This document shows positions 1 to 9,000 of a stretch of 23,597 nucleotides of DNA, piece after piece. The first letter of the stretch is position 1; the number at the start of each line of letters is the position of its first letter. The notes beneath the pieces are model-generated. The model searched no databases and was not told the DNA's origin. It saw nothing but the letters and a program-made list of their open reading frames with translations. Location: IMG/VR virus record IMGVR_UViG_3300049491_000089, positions 1 through 23,597 of that record; one strand, written 5' to 3'. Origin of the DNA: a virus. A program made the translations under genes and the position numbers.

Positions 1-1559
1 GTGTTAGATGCAGTGCGTGTGGCAAGACCAGTGGATGCAAGTCCTTCAACAGCAGACAAGTCATCTGCAAGTGCAAGAGTGATAGAACCACTTGTTGTGA
101 TTGGCCCACCAGAAACTGTGATACCTGCAGCCGGCGCAGTTAGGTCAACTGATGTGACTGTGCCCGTTCCGCCAGCTGCGATCCACTTAAGACCTGTAGC
201 CTGTGTTGAGTCTGCTGATAAAACTTGACCATTTGTTCCAACTGCTAATCGTGCATCAACAGTGGTGTATGTAAAGATGTCACCCTTAGTTGTAAGTGGG
301 CTGCTGCTGCCTCCCGGTGGCGCAGCCCAAGACCCATCGGCACGTAGAAAGTTTGTTGTGCCGCCGCCTGACAATGGAACTACGCCAGCAACAGCCGCAC
401 CAAATAGGTTAGGTGTGATAGTGATGGTGCCGCTTGTTGTGACTGGTGATGATCCGACAGTTAGAGCAGCAGAGTAGGTGCCGCTTGAAGAAACACCAAC
501 TGATGTGACTGTTCCGGTGTTAGCTGTATAACCACTTGGGTTAGTTGCGTTGTAAGGTGTATAACCTAATGCAGTTGTGATGTCACCAGATGCCACCGCA
601 GACGTAGCTGTCACAAGGCCTTTAGCGTTAACTGTTACCTTGCGGAATGTGTCAGTTTGTGGTGAAGCATTAACTGTAGCAAGTGTTGTTGTGATAGAGG
701 TAGCGCCAGAACCAGATAAGTCACCACTCAGTGTGATTGTTTGATTGCCAGTAAGGAATGTGCTTGTATCAAGCGACCAAGTATTTGCAGCAGTCTTCTT
801 TAGGAAACCAGATGTGCCAGACAAAGCGGCAATAGCCTCAAGGTCAGCATCAAGAGTTAATGTGATATTGCCACTTGTTGTGATTGGTGACCCACTGACT
901 GCAAGTGCAGTCGATCCGACAATACCAACTGATGTGACTGTGCCCGTCCCACCGACTACAACCACTGCAACCAAAGTAGTGATTCGCGCTACAACCACAT
1001 CGTTAAGATTTAATCCGGTTGTAAATGTGAATGTGGTTGAAGTTGTCTCTGTATAGTCAACTCCGACAATCTGTTCTGCACCGTTTACATAAACTTCTAA
1101 ATTATCGCTGCCGATTGTGTAGACAGTTCCACCTGTTAGAGCAAAGGCAGTCTGTCCTGCTGTTGCTGTGAAGGTTTGGACTTCGAAGCTTGCTGTGTAA
1201 GGAGGGTTAGTTTCGGCAGCCTGAGATTCGACGTCTTGAAGCATCATTACAATGCGGTCAAGGTCGTCATCAAGTGTTTGTGCTCTTAATGCACCACCTT
1301 CTACATAGTCTGTTGTTCTTGTTCGCGATACGTTTCTTTGTAGTTTAACCAATACACCAGCAGTAGGTGGATCAGCAAATGTCAATGTTCCGCCGGAATC
1401 ATCACCGACACCTAAGATAGAAAATCCGCCAGAGGTTTCAACACCATCAAGAAAGACTTCTAAGTCACCCTCTTGAAGGATTCGGAATGGAAATGCGAAG
1501 TCAACTGCGGAGCCTGATGCAATATAGGTGACAAGCGATGTTTGTGCAGATACGGTCAT
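1..1559 (-). CDS. Tail fibre protein with T7 gp17-type N-terminal anchor, C-terminus cut by window edge
   Basis: A reading frame stays open on the minus strand from an ATG at 1557-1559 through the left edge (519 codons visible). The first ~115 residues match the neighbouring tailspike: a PFRIL segment, VKLQR, then TTDYVEGGALR and LDDDLDRIVMMLQD. This is the pattern of the T7 tail-fibre N-terminal domain that docks on the tail. A second small beta domain follows (TATAGQTAFAL ... NLEVYVNGAEQIVGVDYT ... FTTGLNLNDVV), then repeated GTVTSVG / PITTSGNITLTL modules typical of phage fibre shafts. The receptor-binding end is outside the window. A Shine-Dalgarno AAGGAG lies 14 nt before the ATG, rather far, and overlaps the stop of the upstream tailspike gene, so translation is probably coupled. 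The fibre role is strong from anchor and repeats; its receptor is unknown. Confidence 0.85.
   Translation of the reverse strand, partial: MTVSAQTSLVTYIASGSAVDFAFPFRILQEGDLEVFLDGVETSGGFSILGVGDDSGGTLTFADPPTAGVLVKLQRNVSRTRTTDYVEGGALRAQTLDDDLDRIVMMLQDVESQAAETNPPYTASFEVQTFTATAGQTAFALTGGTVYTIGSDNLEVYVNGAEQIVGVDYTETTSTTFTFTTGLNLNDVVVARITTLVAVVVVGGTGTVTSVGIVGSTALAVSGSPITTSGNITLTLDADLEAIAALSGTSGFLKKTAANTWSLDTSTFLTGNQTITLSGDLSGSGATSITTTLATVNASPQTDTFRKVTVNAKGLVTATSAVASGDITTALGYTPYNATNPSGYTANTGTVTSVGVSSSGTYSAALTVGSSPVTTSGTITITPNLFGAAVAGVVPLSGGGTTNFLRADGSWAAPPGGSSSPLTTKGDIFTYTTVDARLAVGTNGQVLSADSTQATGLKWIAAGGTGTVTSVDLTAPAAGITVSGGPITTSGSITLALADDLSAVEGLASTGLATRTASN
146..941 (-). repeat. Degenerate GTVTSV fibre-shaft repeat, three copies
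   Basis: A 16-bp core, caactgatgtgactgt on the plus strand, occurs identically at 146-161, 497-512 and 926-941 (spacings 351 and 429 bp). It encodes GTVTSV in the tail fibre. Each copy is followed in the protein by a variable stretch and a (P)I/V-T-T-SG-x-I-T segment, so the repeat is a protein module of about 30 residues. Such repeats may allow recombination between fibre genes. Confidence 0.75.
1287..1318 (-). repeat. Copy 1 of duplicated tail-anchor coding segment
   Basis: This 32-bp stretch encodes the TTDYVEGGALR region of the tail fibre. It matches 3429-3460 in the tailspike gene at 31 of 32 positions. Similarity extends beyond it at protein level over the whole ~115-residue N-terminal anchor, so one anchor arose by duplication or is kept similar by recombination. 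Confidence 0.8.
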
Positions 1560-1577
1560 TCTTTTTCTTATGGCTCC

Positions 1578-3707
1578 TTAAATTCCGACTACAAAGAAGT
1601 TAAATCCATACGACTGTCCGGCTGCTGGTGTGCCGATGTATGCGACAGTGAAGTAAGTCGCAGTCTGATCAACAACCTGCCAGTTGCCTGTTCCAGACGC
1701 TATTGTTTGATAGCCAGAAACAATGACAGTCGGAATCGTCGAATAGGACGCAGGAACTGGCGACTGGTAAGTGACCTTGATAGTTGGATTCGCTGCAGGT
1801 GTTCCTGCTGCGTTAACACCAACTGCACCAGCGGCATTTGTGCCGGATGTGTAGTTCATTGTTGATGTTGACCAGCCGGTTAGTGTCACGTTTGCATTCG
1901 TGATCGATGTGCCGTTTGTTGCATTGAAAGATGCACAAGTAAGCTCACCTGTAGTGTTGACGCTTGTTGCACCAGCAAACGCACCACCAATAGTCAATGC
2001 ACCGCCTGCACCAGTTCCGCCGAGTGTTAAAGCACCCGCAGCACTACGAAGAAGATAAACGTCAGTGCCGACCGAACCGCTACCAAAAGCTAAGGTTGCA
2101 TCGTTGCCTAAATATGCGGTGGGATAATCAACTAATGTATCTTTGAATAGGTTGATAGTTCCAGCACCGGCTGTTGCCGAGACTACCAAGGCTCCATTGC
2201 GTACATATAATGCATTTCCATAGACGTCTGGGGTTTCAAACGACAGGCCGACAATCTCGCCATCTCGTATATTTAAAGTTTTATTGCCGAGGTCTTGGAG
2301 AGTAAATCGATCACTCTGTGTGCCTGTTTCATCTAACACAGGAGAGCAACCAATAAACACATTACCACGACAGTCGCCGTCGGCTACCGTTGCTTGATAT
2401 GCAGGAACAACTAAGTTATCTGAATAGCCACTGAGTCCGATAACTGTGTTGTTGCTGGAAGTTGTTAGTTTCAATTGACGTGATGCGGTATTTGGTAGAT
2501 TGTATGTCCATAGCCCTTTAATTGTTGAACCATAGCACGCATCCATAAGAATGCCGATTCCCGGTTTCGAAGCATCAATATATGTGTTAACTTCACTACC
2601 TCCGCTATTGAATGAGAACCCAAAGCAGTTTTTAAACTGGTAAGAAATATTGCAATTATCTGCTGCGCCGCCGTTGATAACAAAATAGCCGTGACCTTCA
2701 AATGAGAATCCAGATCCTATTGTGTCATTGGCATAGCAACCATTCCATACTGTTGATGTTCCGCCGACATATTCAGACGAGAATCCTTCAACACGAATAC
2801 CGCGCGTTCCACACAGTTCCGTAATGACACTATCAAACACGCTTGTAATTGGAATTTGTAGACGTAATCCCTGTGTTGGAAATTGCTTGATGCGAACATT
2901 AGACATCACTACGCCGTAGAGCGCGGTGCCATCACTCTTCAATAACTGTAAACCAGAACTTGTTAGTGCAGCAGCTTGGCCGGGACCTATAACTGAGAAG
3001 TTTCTCCATTCTGAAGCTGATGCATCAGTAAATACAAATGCATTACCCGTCAATGTTGTCCCACTAAAGATTGTTGATAGTGGACCATCACCAATGATAC
3101 CCATACAGTTTGGAGCAGAAGCATTTGAAATTGCTCCTGTAATCTTGTATGTGCCTGCAGGTGCATAGATAGGTTGTTTAAGAGCCGATGCTGCTGCCAT
3201 AGCTGCAAGGATTGCACTTGTGCAATTTGTTGTACCGTTACCAACAGCACCATAGTCAGTAATGTTAGTTAAAATTGCGCCAGATAGGCCACCACTTATT
3301 GCTGATACCAATGCTGTCACAGCATCGAGTTCATCTTGGAAACCTTCAAGTTCTTGATCCACAATTGTGTCAAAGTCTTGAATCATCATTACTGTACGAT
3401 CCATATCGTCATCAAGTGTCGCTGCACGTAATGCACCACCTTCTACATAATCTGTTGTTCGATCAAATGGTGTGATACGTTGTAACTTTACGATTGTTCC
3501 TGCACCCGGTTTTGCTCCTGCTGTAAAGGTAACATTTCCACCAGCCTCATTACCTACACCACTAAGTGTATATCCGCTGCTATAAAGTACGTCATCGACA
3601 TACACTTTTAAATCGCTAGAAGTTAGAATTCGAAACGGATAAGCAAAGATTGTTGTTGATCCATTTCCGTTATAGGTAATTAAAGGTGTTTGGGTTGAAA
3701 CTGGCAT
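1578..3707 (-). CDS. Tailspike: T7-type anchor fused to pectate-lyase-like beta helix
   Basis: 709 aa. Residues 1-115 are the gp17-type tail anchor (PFRIL at 24-28, TTDYVEGGALR at 84-94, LDDDMDR at 98-104). Residues 111-140 are a probable short coiled coil. At 146-190 the sequence NITDYGAVGNGTTN ... PIYAPAGTYKI is the classic N-terminal signature of pectate-lyase-3-type phage tailspikes (right-handed beta helix). The following Gly/Asn-rich segment to ~470 fits the helix. The last ~100 residues form a separate C-terminal domain, perhaps for trimerisation. This architecture is typical of depolymerases that digest capsule or O-antigen, but no catalytic residues can be assigned by eye. It starts 38 nt after the terminase stop with an AGAGG site and a GATAAATA box upstream. 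The next gene downstream is the tail fibre, so the phage carries two receptor-binding proteins. Confidence 0.88.
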   Translation of the reverse strand: MPVSTQTPLITYNGNGSTTIFAYPFRILTSSDLKVYVDDVLYSSGYTLSGVGNEAGGNVTFTAGAKPGAGTIVKLQRITPFDRTTDYVEGGALRAATLDDDMDRTVMMIQDFDTIVDQELEGFQDELDAVTALVSAISGGLSGAILTNITDYGAVGNGTTNCTSAILAAMAAASALKQPIYAPAGTYKITGAISNASAPNCMGIIGDGPLSTIFSGTTLTGNAFVFTDASASEWRNFSVIGPGQAAALTSSGLQLLKSDGTALYGVVMSNVRIKQFPTQGLRLQIPITSVFDSVITELCGTRGIRVEGFSSEYVGGTSTVWNGCYANDTIGSGFSFEGHGYFVINGGAADNCNISYQFKNCFGFSFNSGGSEVNTYIDASKPGIGILMDACYGSTIKGLWTYNLPNTASRQLKLTTSSNNTVIGLSGYSDNLVVPAYQATVADGDCRGNVFIGCSPVLDETGTQSDRFTLQDLGNKTLNIRDGEIVGLSFETPDVYGNALYVRNGALVVSATAGAGTINLFKDTLVDYPTAYLGNDATLAFGSGSVGTDVYLLRSAAGALTLGGTGAGGALTIGGAFAGATSVNTTGELTCASFNATNGTSITNANVTLTGWSTSTMNYTSGTNAAGAVGVNAAGTPAANPTIKVTYQSPVPASYSTIPTVIVSGYQTIASGTGNWQVVDQTATYFTVAYIGTPAAGQSYGFNFFVVGI
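3429..3460 (-). repeat. Copy 2 of duplicated tail-anchor coding segment
   Basis: Partner of 1287-1318, with one mismatch in 32 bp, inside the tailspike anchor domain. Neighbouring bases coding for the DDD-x-DR-x-VMM segment are also similar between the two genes. Confidence 0.8.
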
Positions 3708-3734
3708 TGATTTGTTTTCCTCTTCTTATTGTTC

Positions 3735-3742
3735 TATTTATC
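3735..3742 (-). promoter_or_regulatory. Late-promoter-like box GATAAATA before tailspike
   Basis: GATAAATA on the minus strand in the 38-nt gap between the large terminase and the tailspike, 27 nt before the tailspike ATG. It belongs to a set of six similar boxes (see findings). The promoter role is inferred from position and likeness to the T4 late box TATAAATA. Confidence 0.4.
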
Positions 3743-3745
3743 GAA

Positions 3746-5311
3746 TCAGAAGCTAACGCTGTCCACTTCACATTCAATACTGCCTCCGCTAACAGCAGAT
3801 TGCCACTGGGTTGCACGATTTCCGTAGTGACCTGCCTTGATTCGAATTGGCTGCGATAGGATTGCCATAGCAACAGAGTCGATAAAGTCATCCTTACCTC
3901 TACCTGCTGTCTTGTGGTTGAAGTCGCGTAACTGTGTTCTGAATGGAGTTTCCATCACAGACTTATGTGCATGAATCAACCCAGAAGCTAAAGCAACTTC
4001 ATAAGCGTGTACGATCTTCTCAAGCTTGTTTTGGCTTGTTGGCTTACCTTCGCAGGTGATACCTTTACCCGTAGCATGCTTACGGAACAGCGGCGGCAAC
4101 AATCCACCGACTCCGTTTGTTTCAATCACGACGTGCGAAACTTCATTCTTCTTCATCTCGTTGATAACTTGGATACACTGCTCGTCACCATCACCGGTTA
4201 GCTTGATTGCTCTGTGGATAAAGTAGTGACCATCATCTGTTGTAAACACAATTGCAAGTACACTGTCGTCAGTTGATAGCTTTGCAAGCGATGGGTCCCA
4301 AAAGCAACTTGCACCCATAATGCGTTGGTCGTTGATCTTTGCCAGTCCTGATCCATTTGACTGGATAATCTCTATGTCGTGTGTGTAAACAGAGATGAGT
4401 GAAGGATCAAGAACTGTGTCGTCTGGGTTATATGGCTGTAGCAGATACTGAGATAAGAAGTGACCCTTAGTGCTCGATCCGTCTTGTTTCTTCTTGATCT
4501 CTGCTACGGTAAAGCGTGCAGGCCAAGTAGGTGTGCCAGTGAAGTTTGGAAACTCGCCCTCGACATCTTCCATCACAGCAATCTTGAGTGAGCTACAACC
4601 AGTGCGGAATGGTTCTTCCTTGCCCGATGTACCTTCAAGTTCTGTATAGATGGAATCAAAACTGTGTGGTGTGCCTACAAATAATTCATATCCGCCTGGA
4701 ACCAGAATGTGTGTTGGTTCATCAAGCTTCTCGCGTAACTTCTCTCTCTCAAGTTCTGTACGGCTGTTCTTTGGAACCTCTGTGTCGTCATAGATGATCC
4801 AGTCAGCACGCGCACCGGTGATGTTAGACATAACACCCCAGGAAGTGACACTTGCATTTCTTCCGTCAGTGCTACCATTGACGTACAAAAAGTCTGTACG
4901 CCAGGGTTTATCTTTATTGTGTAGGTGCTTTGCTAACGGGTGACGTTCAATGATGCCAGCAACGTCAGTGGTGATCTTCGTGGCTGTCTTCTTATCCGCA
5001 GATAGGATTAAGAATCTTAGTGTTGGGTCTTGGGTTAGCATCCATACAACAAACAAACCAACAATAGTTGACTTAGCTGCACCACGGAAGATTTGAAGTA
5101 GCCCAGTATGATTTTCCCAATCGCTGTGATCGGAAAGGAAATCAAGAACATCAAAGTGGAAGTCTGGAATATCCCACTTTGGAACTTGCATCTGTGCCCA
5201 CACAGCAAAGAACTGGTGGAAGGTGACTTCTTTCTTTTTAGCTTTAGTTGCCTTTGGTTCTAGTGGTGGCATTGAGTTGCCATCTACTCTCTTGGTATAT
5301 TTGGATGGCAC
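3746..5311 (-). CDS. terL: Terminase large subunit (DNA packaging ATPase/nuclease)
   Basis: 521 aa, of the T7 gp19 type. It pumps DNA into the prohead at the portal and cuts concatemers. Visible motifs: Walker A variant FRGAAKST at 75-82 (T7 has FRGIGKS), Walker B WIIYDDTE at 171-178, and the coupling-like ELFVGTPHS at 209-217. A C-terminal RNase-H-like nuclease carries acidic residues in CFWDPS (D339), VVIETNG (E397) and KDDFIDS (D474, D475, D478). T7 gp19 is longer (586 aa). The listed start is GTG at 5309-5311, 3 nt after the stop of the preceding gene and with GGAAGGGG 13 nt away. An ATG 13 codons later (5270-5272) is possible but has a poorer ribosome site. The family call is very secure. 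Confidence 0.97.
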   Translation of the reverse strand: MPSKYTKRVDGNSMPPLEPKATKAKKKEVTFHQFFAVWAQMQVPKWDIPDFHFDVLDFLSDHSDWENHTGLLQIFRGAAKSTIVGLFVVWMLTQDPTLRFLILSADKKTATKITTDVAGIIERHPLAKHLHNKDKPWRTDFLYVNGSTDGRNASVTSWGVMSNITGARADWIIYDDTEVPKNSRTELEREKLREKLDEPTHILVPGGYELFVGTPHSFDSIYTELEGTSGKEEPFRTGCSSLKIAVMEDVEGEFPNFTGTPTWPARFTVAEIKKKQDGSSTKGHFLSQYLLQPYNPDDTVLDPSLISVYTHDIEIIQSNGSGLAKINDQRIMGASCFWDPSLAKLSTDDSVLAIVFTTDDGHYFIHRAIKLTGDGDEQCIQVINEMKKNEVSHVVIETNGVGGLLPPLFRKHATGKGITCEGKPTSQNKLEKIVHAYEVALASGLIHAHKSVMETPFRTQLRDFNHKTAGRGKDDFIDSVAMAILSQPIRIKAGHYGNRATQWQSAVSGGSIECEVDSVSF

Positions 5312-5314
5312 GCT

Positions 5315-6031
5315 TTATCTGATGCCCCTTCCGCGTAGCGATTCAGCGGCCACTTCAAGTAGCTTCTCTGTTTCGTCGACCAATTCACCATCCTCAATCA
5401 TGTTCTTTTCTGCCTGTTTAAGTCTCTCGCTTAAATCAAAGATATTGTTGCGAATCCAGAATGCATCTTTAATGAAGTTCACACGTTGCTTGTAAACAGC
5501 AAGACTTAGTTCGTCTGTGTGGATTTCGTGTAATGAAGTTGCAGCGTGGACAAGTGCAGCATCTTGAATCTGCTTGTCTAACACCGCTGCTGTAACCTTC
5601 ATCTGGTCTGGTAATGACAGGCTGTCAAAATCACCCTTACGACGCAACACTTCTGCAACCTTGTAGGCATTAGTTGTGATTGCAATTTCATCCTTGCGTA
5701 GTTGTGCTACTGCGCGGACATGTTGATAAGAGTTTTGCCAGTGAACCCAATACCTCGCAATAGCATCTTTCTCTGCCTTTGGAAGTAGTTTAGTTTCGGG
5801 AATCTCGTCAAGCTCAGCACGGGTAAGCACAGCACCTGTAGGGCTGCGTCCGTCTTGGATGAGCATAAAGATTGCCTCGAAGCGTTTAGGGATCTTCATT
5901 TCCCTTGCTTCGAACTCGACGTGGTTGTCTGGGATTTCTATGAGACGACGACGACCTTTTAATTGGTCTTCTGGCTTGCGTTTGCGCCCTGGGCGGGCTT
6001 GGATAAGTTTTTCTTCTTCGATGGTATCCAC
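5315..6031 (-). CDS. Probable terminase small subunit
   Basis: 238 aa, highly charged and mostly helical, directly upstream of the large terminase with a 3-nt gap. It has a basic N-terminus (PGRKRKPEDQLKGRRR) and a long C-terminal helical region (LSERLKQAEKNMIEDGELVDETEKL) suited to oligomerisation. I recognise no domain; the role is inferred from position, length and charge. T7 gp18 is much shorter (89 aa), so it is not a simple orthologue. The start is GTG at 6029-6031. Its AAGGAG site is 10 nt upstream, in the loop of a perfect 8-bp hairpin. The same start block occurs before the 79-aa gene at 19107-19346. Confidence 0.65.
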   Translation of the reverse strand: MDTIEEEKLIQARPGRKRKPEDQLKGRRRLIEIPDNHVEFEAREMKIPKRFEAIFMLIQDGRSPTGAVLTRAELDEIPETKLLPKAEKDAIARYWVHWQNSYQHVRAVAQLRKDEIAITTNAYKVAEVLRRKGDFDSLSLPDQMKVTAAVLDKQIQDAALVHAATSLHEIHTDELSLAVYKQRVNFIKDAFWIRNNIFDLSERLKQAEKNMIEDGELVDETEKLLEVAAESLRGRGIR

Positions 6032-6047
6032 GATGGGGCATCTCCTT
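6018..6047 (-). repeat. 30-bp direct repeat covering RBS and GTG start, copy 1
   Basis: These 30 bases are identical to 19333-19362. On the minus strand the block runs from the AAGGAG ribosome site through ATGCCCCATC to the GTG start and the codons for Met-Asp-Thr-Ile. It is far longer than expected by chance for two unrelated genes 13.3 kb apart. Confidence 0.9.
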
Positions 6048-6058
6048 TAAGTTGCCCC
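6034..6058 (-). promoter_or_regulatory. Hairpin with the terS ribosome binding site in its loop
   Basis: Arms ATGGGGCA and TGCCCCAT are exact complements (8 bp) around a 9-nt core. On the minus-strand RNA the AAGGAG site is exposed in or next to the loop, and the stem ends 2-3 nt before the GTG start. No U-run follows, so it does not look like a terminator. It may control translation of the small terminase or be an RNase III processing site. Confidence 0.55.
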
Positions 6059-6059
6059 A

Positions 6060-6067
6060 TATTTATC
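6060..6067 (-). promoter_or_regulatory. Late-promoter-like box GATAAATA before terminase genes
   Basis: GATAAATA on the minus strand in the 41-nt gap after the 1413-aa gene, 28 nt before the GTG start of the small terminase. Same octamer and almost the same spacing as before the tailspike (27 nt) and the 79-aa gene (27 nt). Confidence 0.4.
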
Positions 6068-6072
6068 ATTCC

Positions 6073-9000
6073 TTACTTGTTTAGGTTCCTATCTGCTGGT
6101 AAGCCACCTAAAGCTTCTTCAACATAGTCCAGACCACGACGTAACCAGCCGATGTTTTGGAATGGAATAGCGCCGCGGATGGCGTGAATGTCCTTGTCTG
6201 TGACATCACCGTCTGCTACTCCTGTTGCGGCTTTAATTACTTGGCTACCATATCCGTATGCAGGACCAAGCAACTTTTCAACAGGACTAATTGCCTCGTA
6301 TTTAGGGAAGATTTCCTTTTCAAGTGATTCTGGGAACAATTGCCTTGCCTCGTCGCGTAGTGGGTTGATCTTGCTACCTGCGAGCTTCGACATAGTGACA
6401 AATGCATCTTGTGCTGTTGCAACATAGCCGGTCTTCGCAAGAATCTTCCAACCAGTTAGTGTTGCCTTATCTGTGTCGCCGAAGTAGTGATCCATGCTTG
6501 TATTGCGACCACTGATGGTGTCGTATGCATACAAACTTGCGAAACCCCAAAAAGCGTAGTTGAGTGTTCCTGTCACTACACGGCTGAACTCGCGATTTTG
6601 CAGTGATGATAGGAACGTGCTTTCGTGAGCTTGGTTGTTGAATGCCTTGTATCCGTTGTATAGACGACCAATGAAGTTCTCAGTCATAAACTTGGAGCCC
6701 GATCCAATACTTGGAATGTTCAGCGCGTGCTCAGTATGTGCATATACAGAAGAACGGAAGATGCGAATTGCTTCGTCATCGGTCCACTTTTCAAGTCCTG
6801 CAAACTTCACTCCATCAACATCGTCTGCGTGTAATGCTGCCTGCTTTGCAATACGCTCAAGCATTGCCTTATCAATATAGAACTTAGCCAAGTCAGTGCG
6901 TGTTGTGCTCGATAAGTTGTCCCATCCCTTAGCTGCTGCATCAAGAATGTGTTGTGTGCTCGCTGCTGACGCGATGGTGCGGCCCACACGTGACCAGCCA
7001 TCGATTAACGAAACTTTCGCAAACACATCTTGGGTATGCTCAAGCCCACGATCCAACATTTGTGTTGCTGGACTCTTGAATCCTTTGTTTGGATTCATTG
7101 AGTTAGCAAGTTCGTCACCAAGCTGTCCTTCACGCACTGCACGATCAACCAGTGTCGATAGCACACCCATCTGCTTTGCGTTAGCGGCAATGTCCTTGCG
7201 GAAGTCGCTGCTGAATGCTTGTGCAATAATTTTGTAGGTGCGGCCTGTTCCGAAGTTTCTTGCTACTGATGCGACGTCGCCCAGGCTGTTTGGAAGTGCA
7301 GACGAACCAAGTTGTGCCATACCGGCTACAGACTTCACGCGTGATGTCCACTCATTTAATGTTTGCATTGTCGGGTCTCTAACATCCGGTGCCTGTCTTT
7401 TCAAACGACGCATAGCGAAGTCAAGTTCGGCACGATCCTTTGCAAGTTCACGCGATAGTTCGGAAATCTTGTTTGCAGCCTTTGTGCTATTGACTCCGTA
7501 CTGTGTATTGATCGCTGCAACACGTTGCTCAAACTCGGTTTGAATTTGCTGTGCAAGGTCGTTGAAACTCACACCTGCTTTGGCAAGTTCAATGTCAACA
7601 ACAGCTTGGCTGATGTGATGTAGTTCTGTAGCAAGAACGTCATCGTGCGTGTAGTTGACAATGAACCGATCGTCAATGTTAAGTGTTCTACCCTTGGTGT
7701 ATTCACCGGGCAAGTCGAGATTCTTCTTTAGGTCGCCAAGAGTGACTGTTGCGTCTTCGTTGAGCAACTTGTTTACGACACGCTCTGCATAGTGTTCGAG
7801 GTCTCCAACGTCCGTTGCCGTGCCCGGGTTGCGTGCTTCCCACCCCTTGATTAGTGCCTGCTTGAATCCTTCTCTGTCGCCCATAATGCGGCCCTTGTCG
7901 AATGTGCGCGACAGGTAGTGCGAACCATCTTCATAGGCAAACTTATGTGTAGTGCTGGATGGTTGTAGATTCTCAAAGTCGGCCTTAGCTTTCTCTACTG
8001 CCGCAGATGCGTTTGCATATTCCTTTCGTAGAACTTCGAGATCATCTAACTTGCCTGGAATCTGTTGCAGCGGTGTGCCTGCAAGTTCCTTCTCTACTGT
8101 TGCAATCTCTGCACGCAATGCAGTTAGCTCGGGAGAGTCAACTACAGATGCCGCAACTGTTGGTTTGACAGCAGAAGGTGTTGTTGCACTTTTAGGTTTA
8201 GTCAACCACGGTGCATAGGTTCTCTCTTGTGCAATCTTTCCTATAGCAGTCTGAAAGTTTTCATTAGAAATATCCACCTTATTTTTTTCTGCTATTTCCA
8301 CGACTACAGATTTTGGTAGTTTTGTTGTGTCATCGTGCATATGTAAAGCAATTGCTGAAATCATTCTCGGATCATTATATATTTCACGAATTGTTTTTTG
8401 TTCTTTAGCCGAAAGCTTCTTATTCTTATAACCATATTCCTTCATATAATCATCGAGCGTATAGTCTGTATAGAATCCTTGTTCCTGTGCTTTGACACGG
8501 GATGCTTCAAGTTCAATAGCCTTTTTAGCGGCGCTGTCTGCACCTTGCAATCTATTTCTAACTACCTGATTGATAGCAAAATGTTCGTCGTCGGTAACTG
8601 CTCTACCGTAAAGTTGATCGGCTTGCTCACGAGACACTAACCAGTTTTCTAATGGTGTGTCTTTTCCAAACTGTCGGGAACCAGGGATCTTGTCTGCTGC
8701 AACCATTATTGGATGATCAGGACCAAGTTCGCTAACGATGGCGGCGGCTTCCGCATTGATACCATTAGATACCTTGAAAGCTTCTAATTTAGTGGCAGCA
8801 GCGGAATGCTCTCCTATTTGTTTTGGAGTTAGTTTTACCTCACTAGATGCAACCGGTGTTGCCGCAGTCGCTGCATTAGACTCTAATGTCTTAGACTTTG
8901 TCTGTAGCTCAGCAATCTTTGCTTCAAGTGACTTGTGTTTTTCGGTCTTTGCAAAAGTTGCCTTGCCACCATCGGCTGATGTTGCAATCTCTGCTTCTAA

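Noticed and set aside
262-1056. Plus-strand reading frames opposite the tail fibre
   Set aside because: They are antisense shadows of the repeat-rich fibre gene; the minus frame has the anchor and GTVTSV modules and stays open throughout.
6034-6058. Intrinsic terminator after the gp16-like gene
   Set aside because: The hairpin is perfect, but no U-run follows and it overlaps the ribosome site of the next gene, so translational control or processing fits better.
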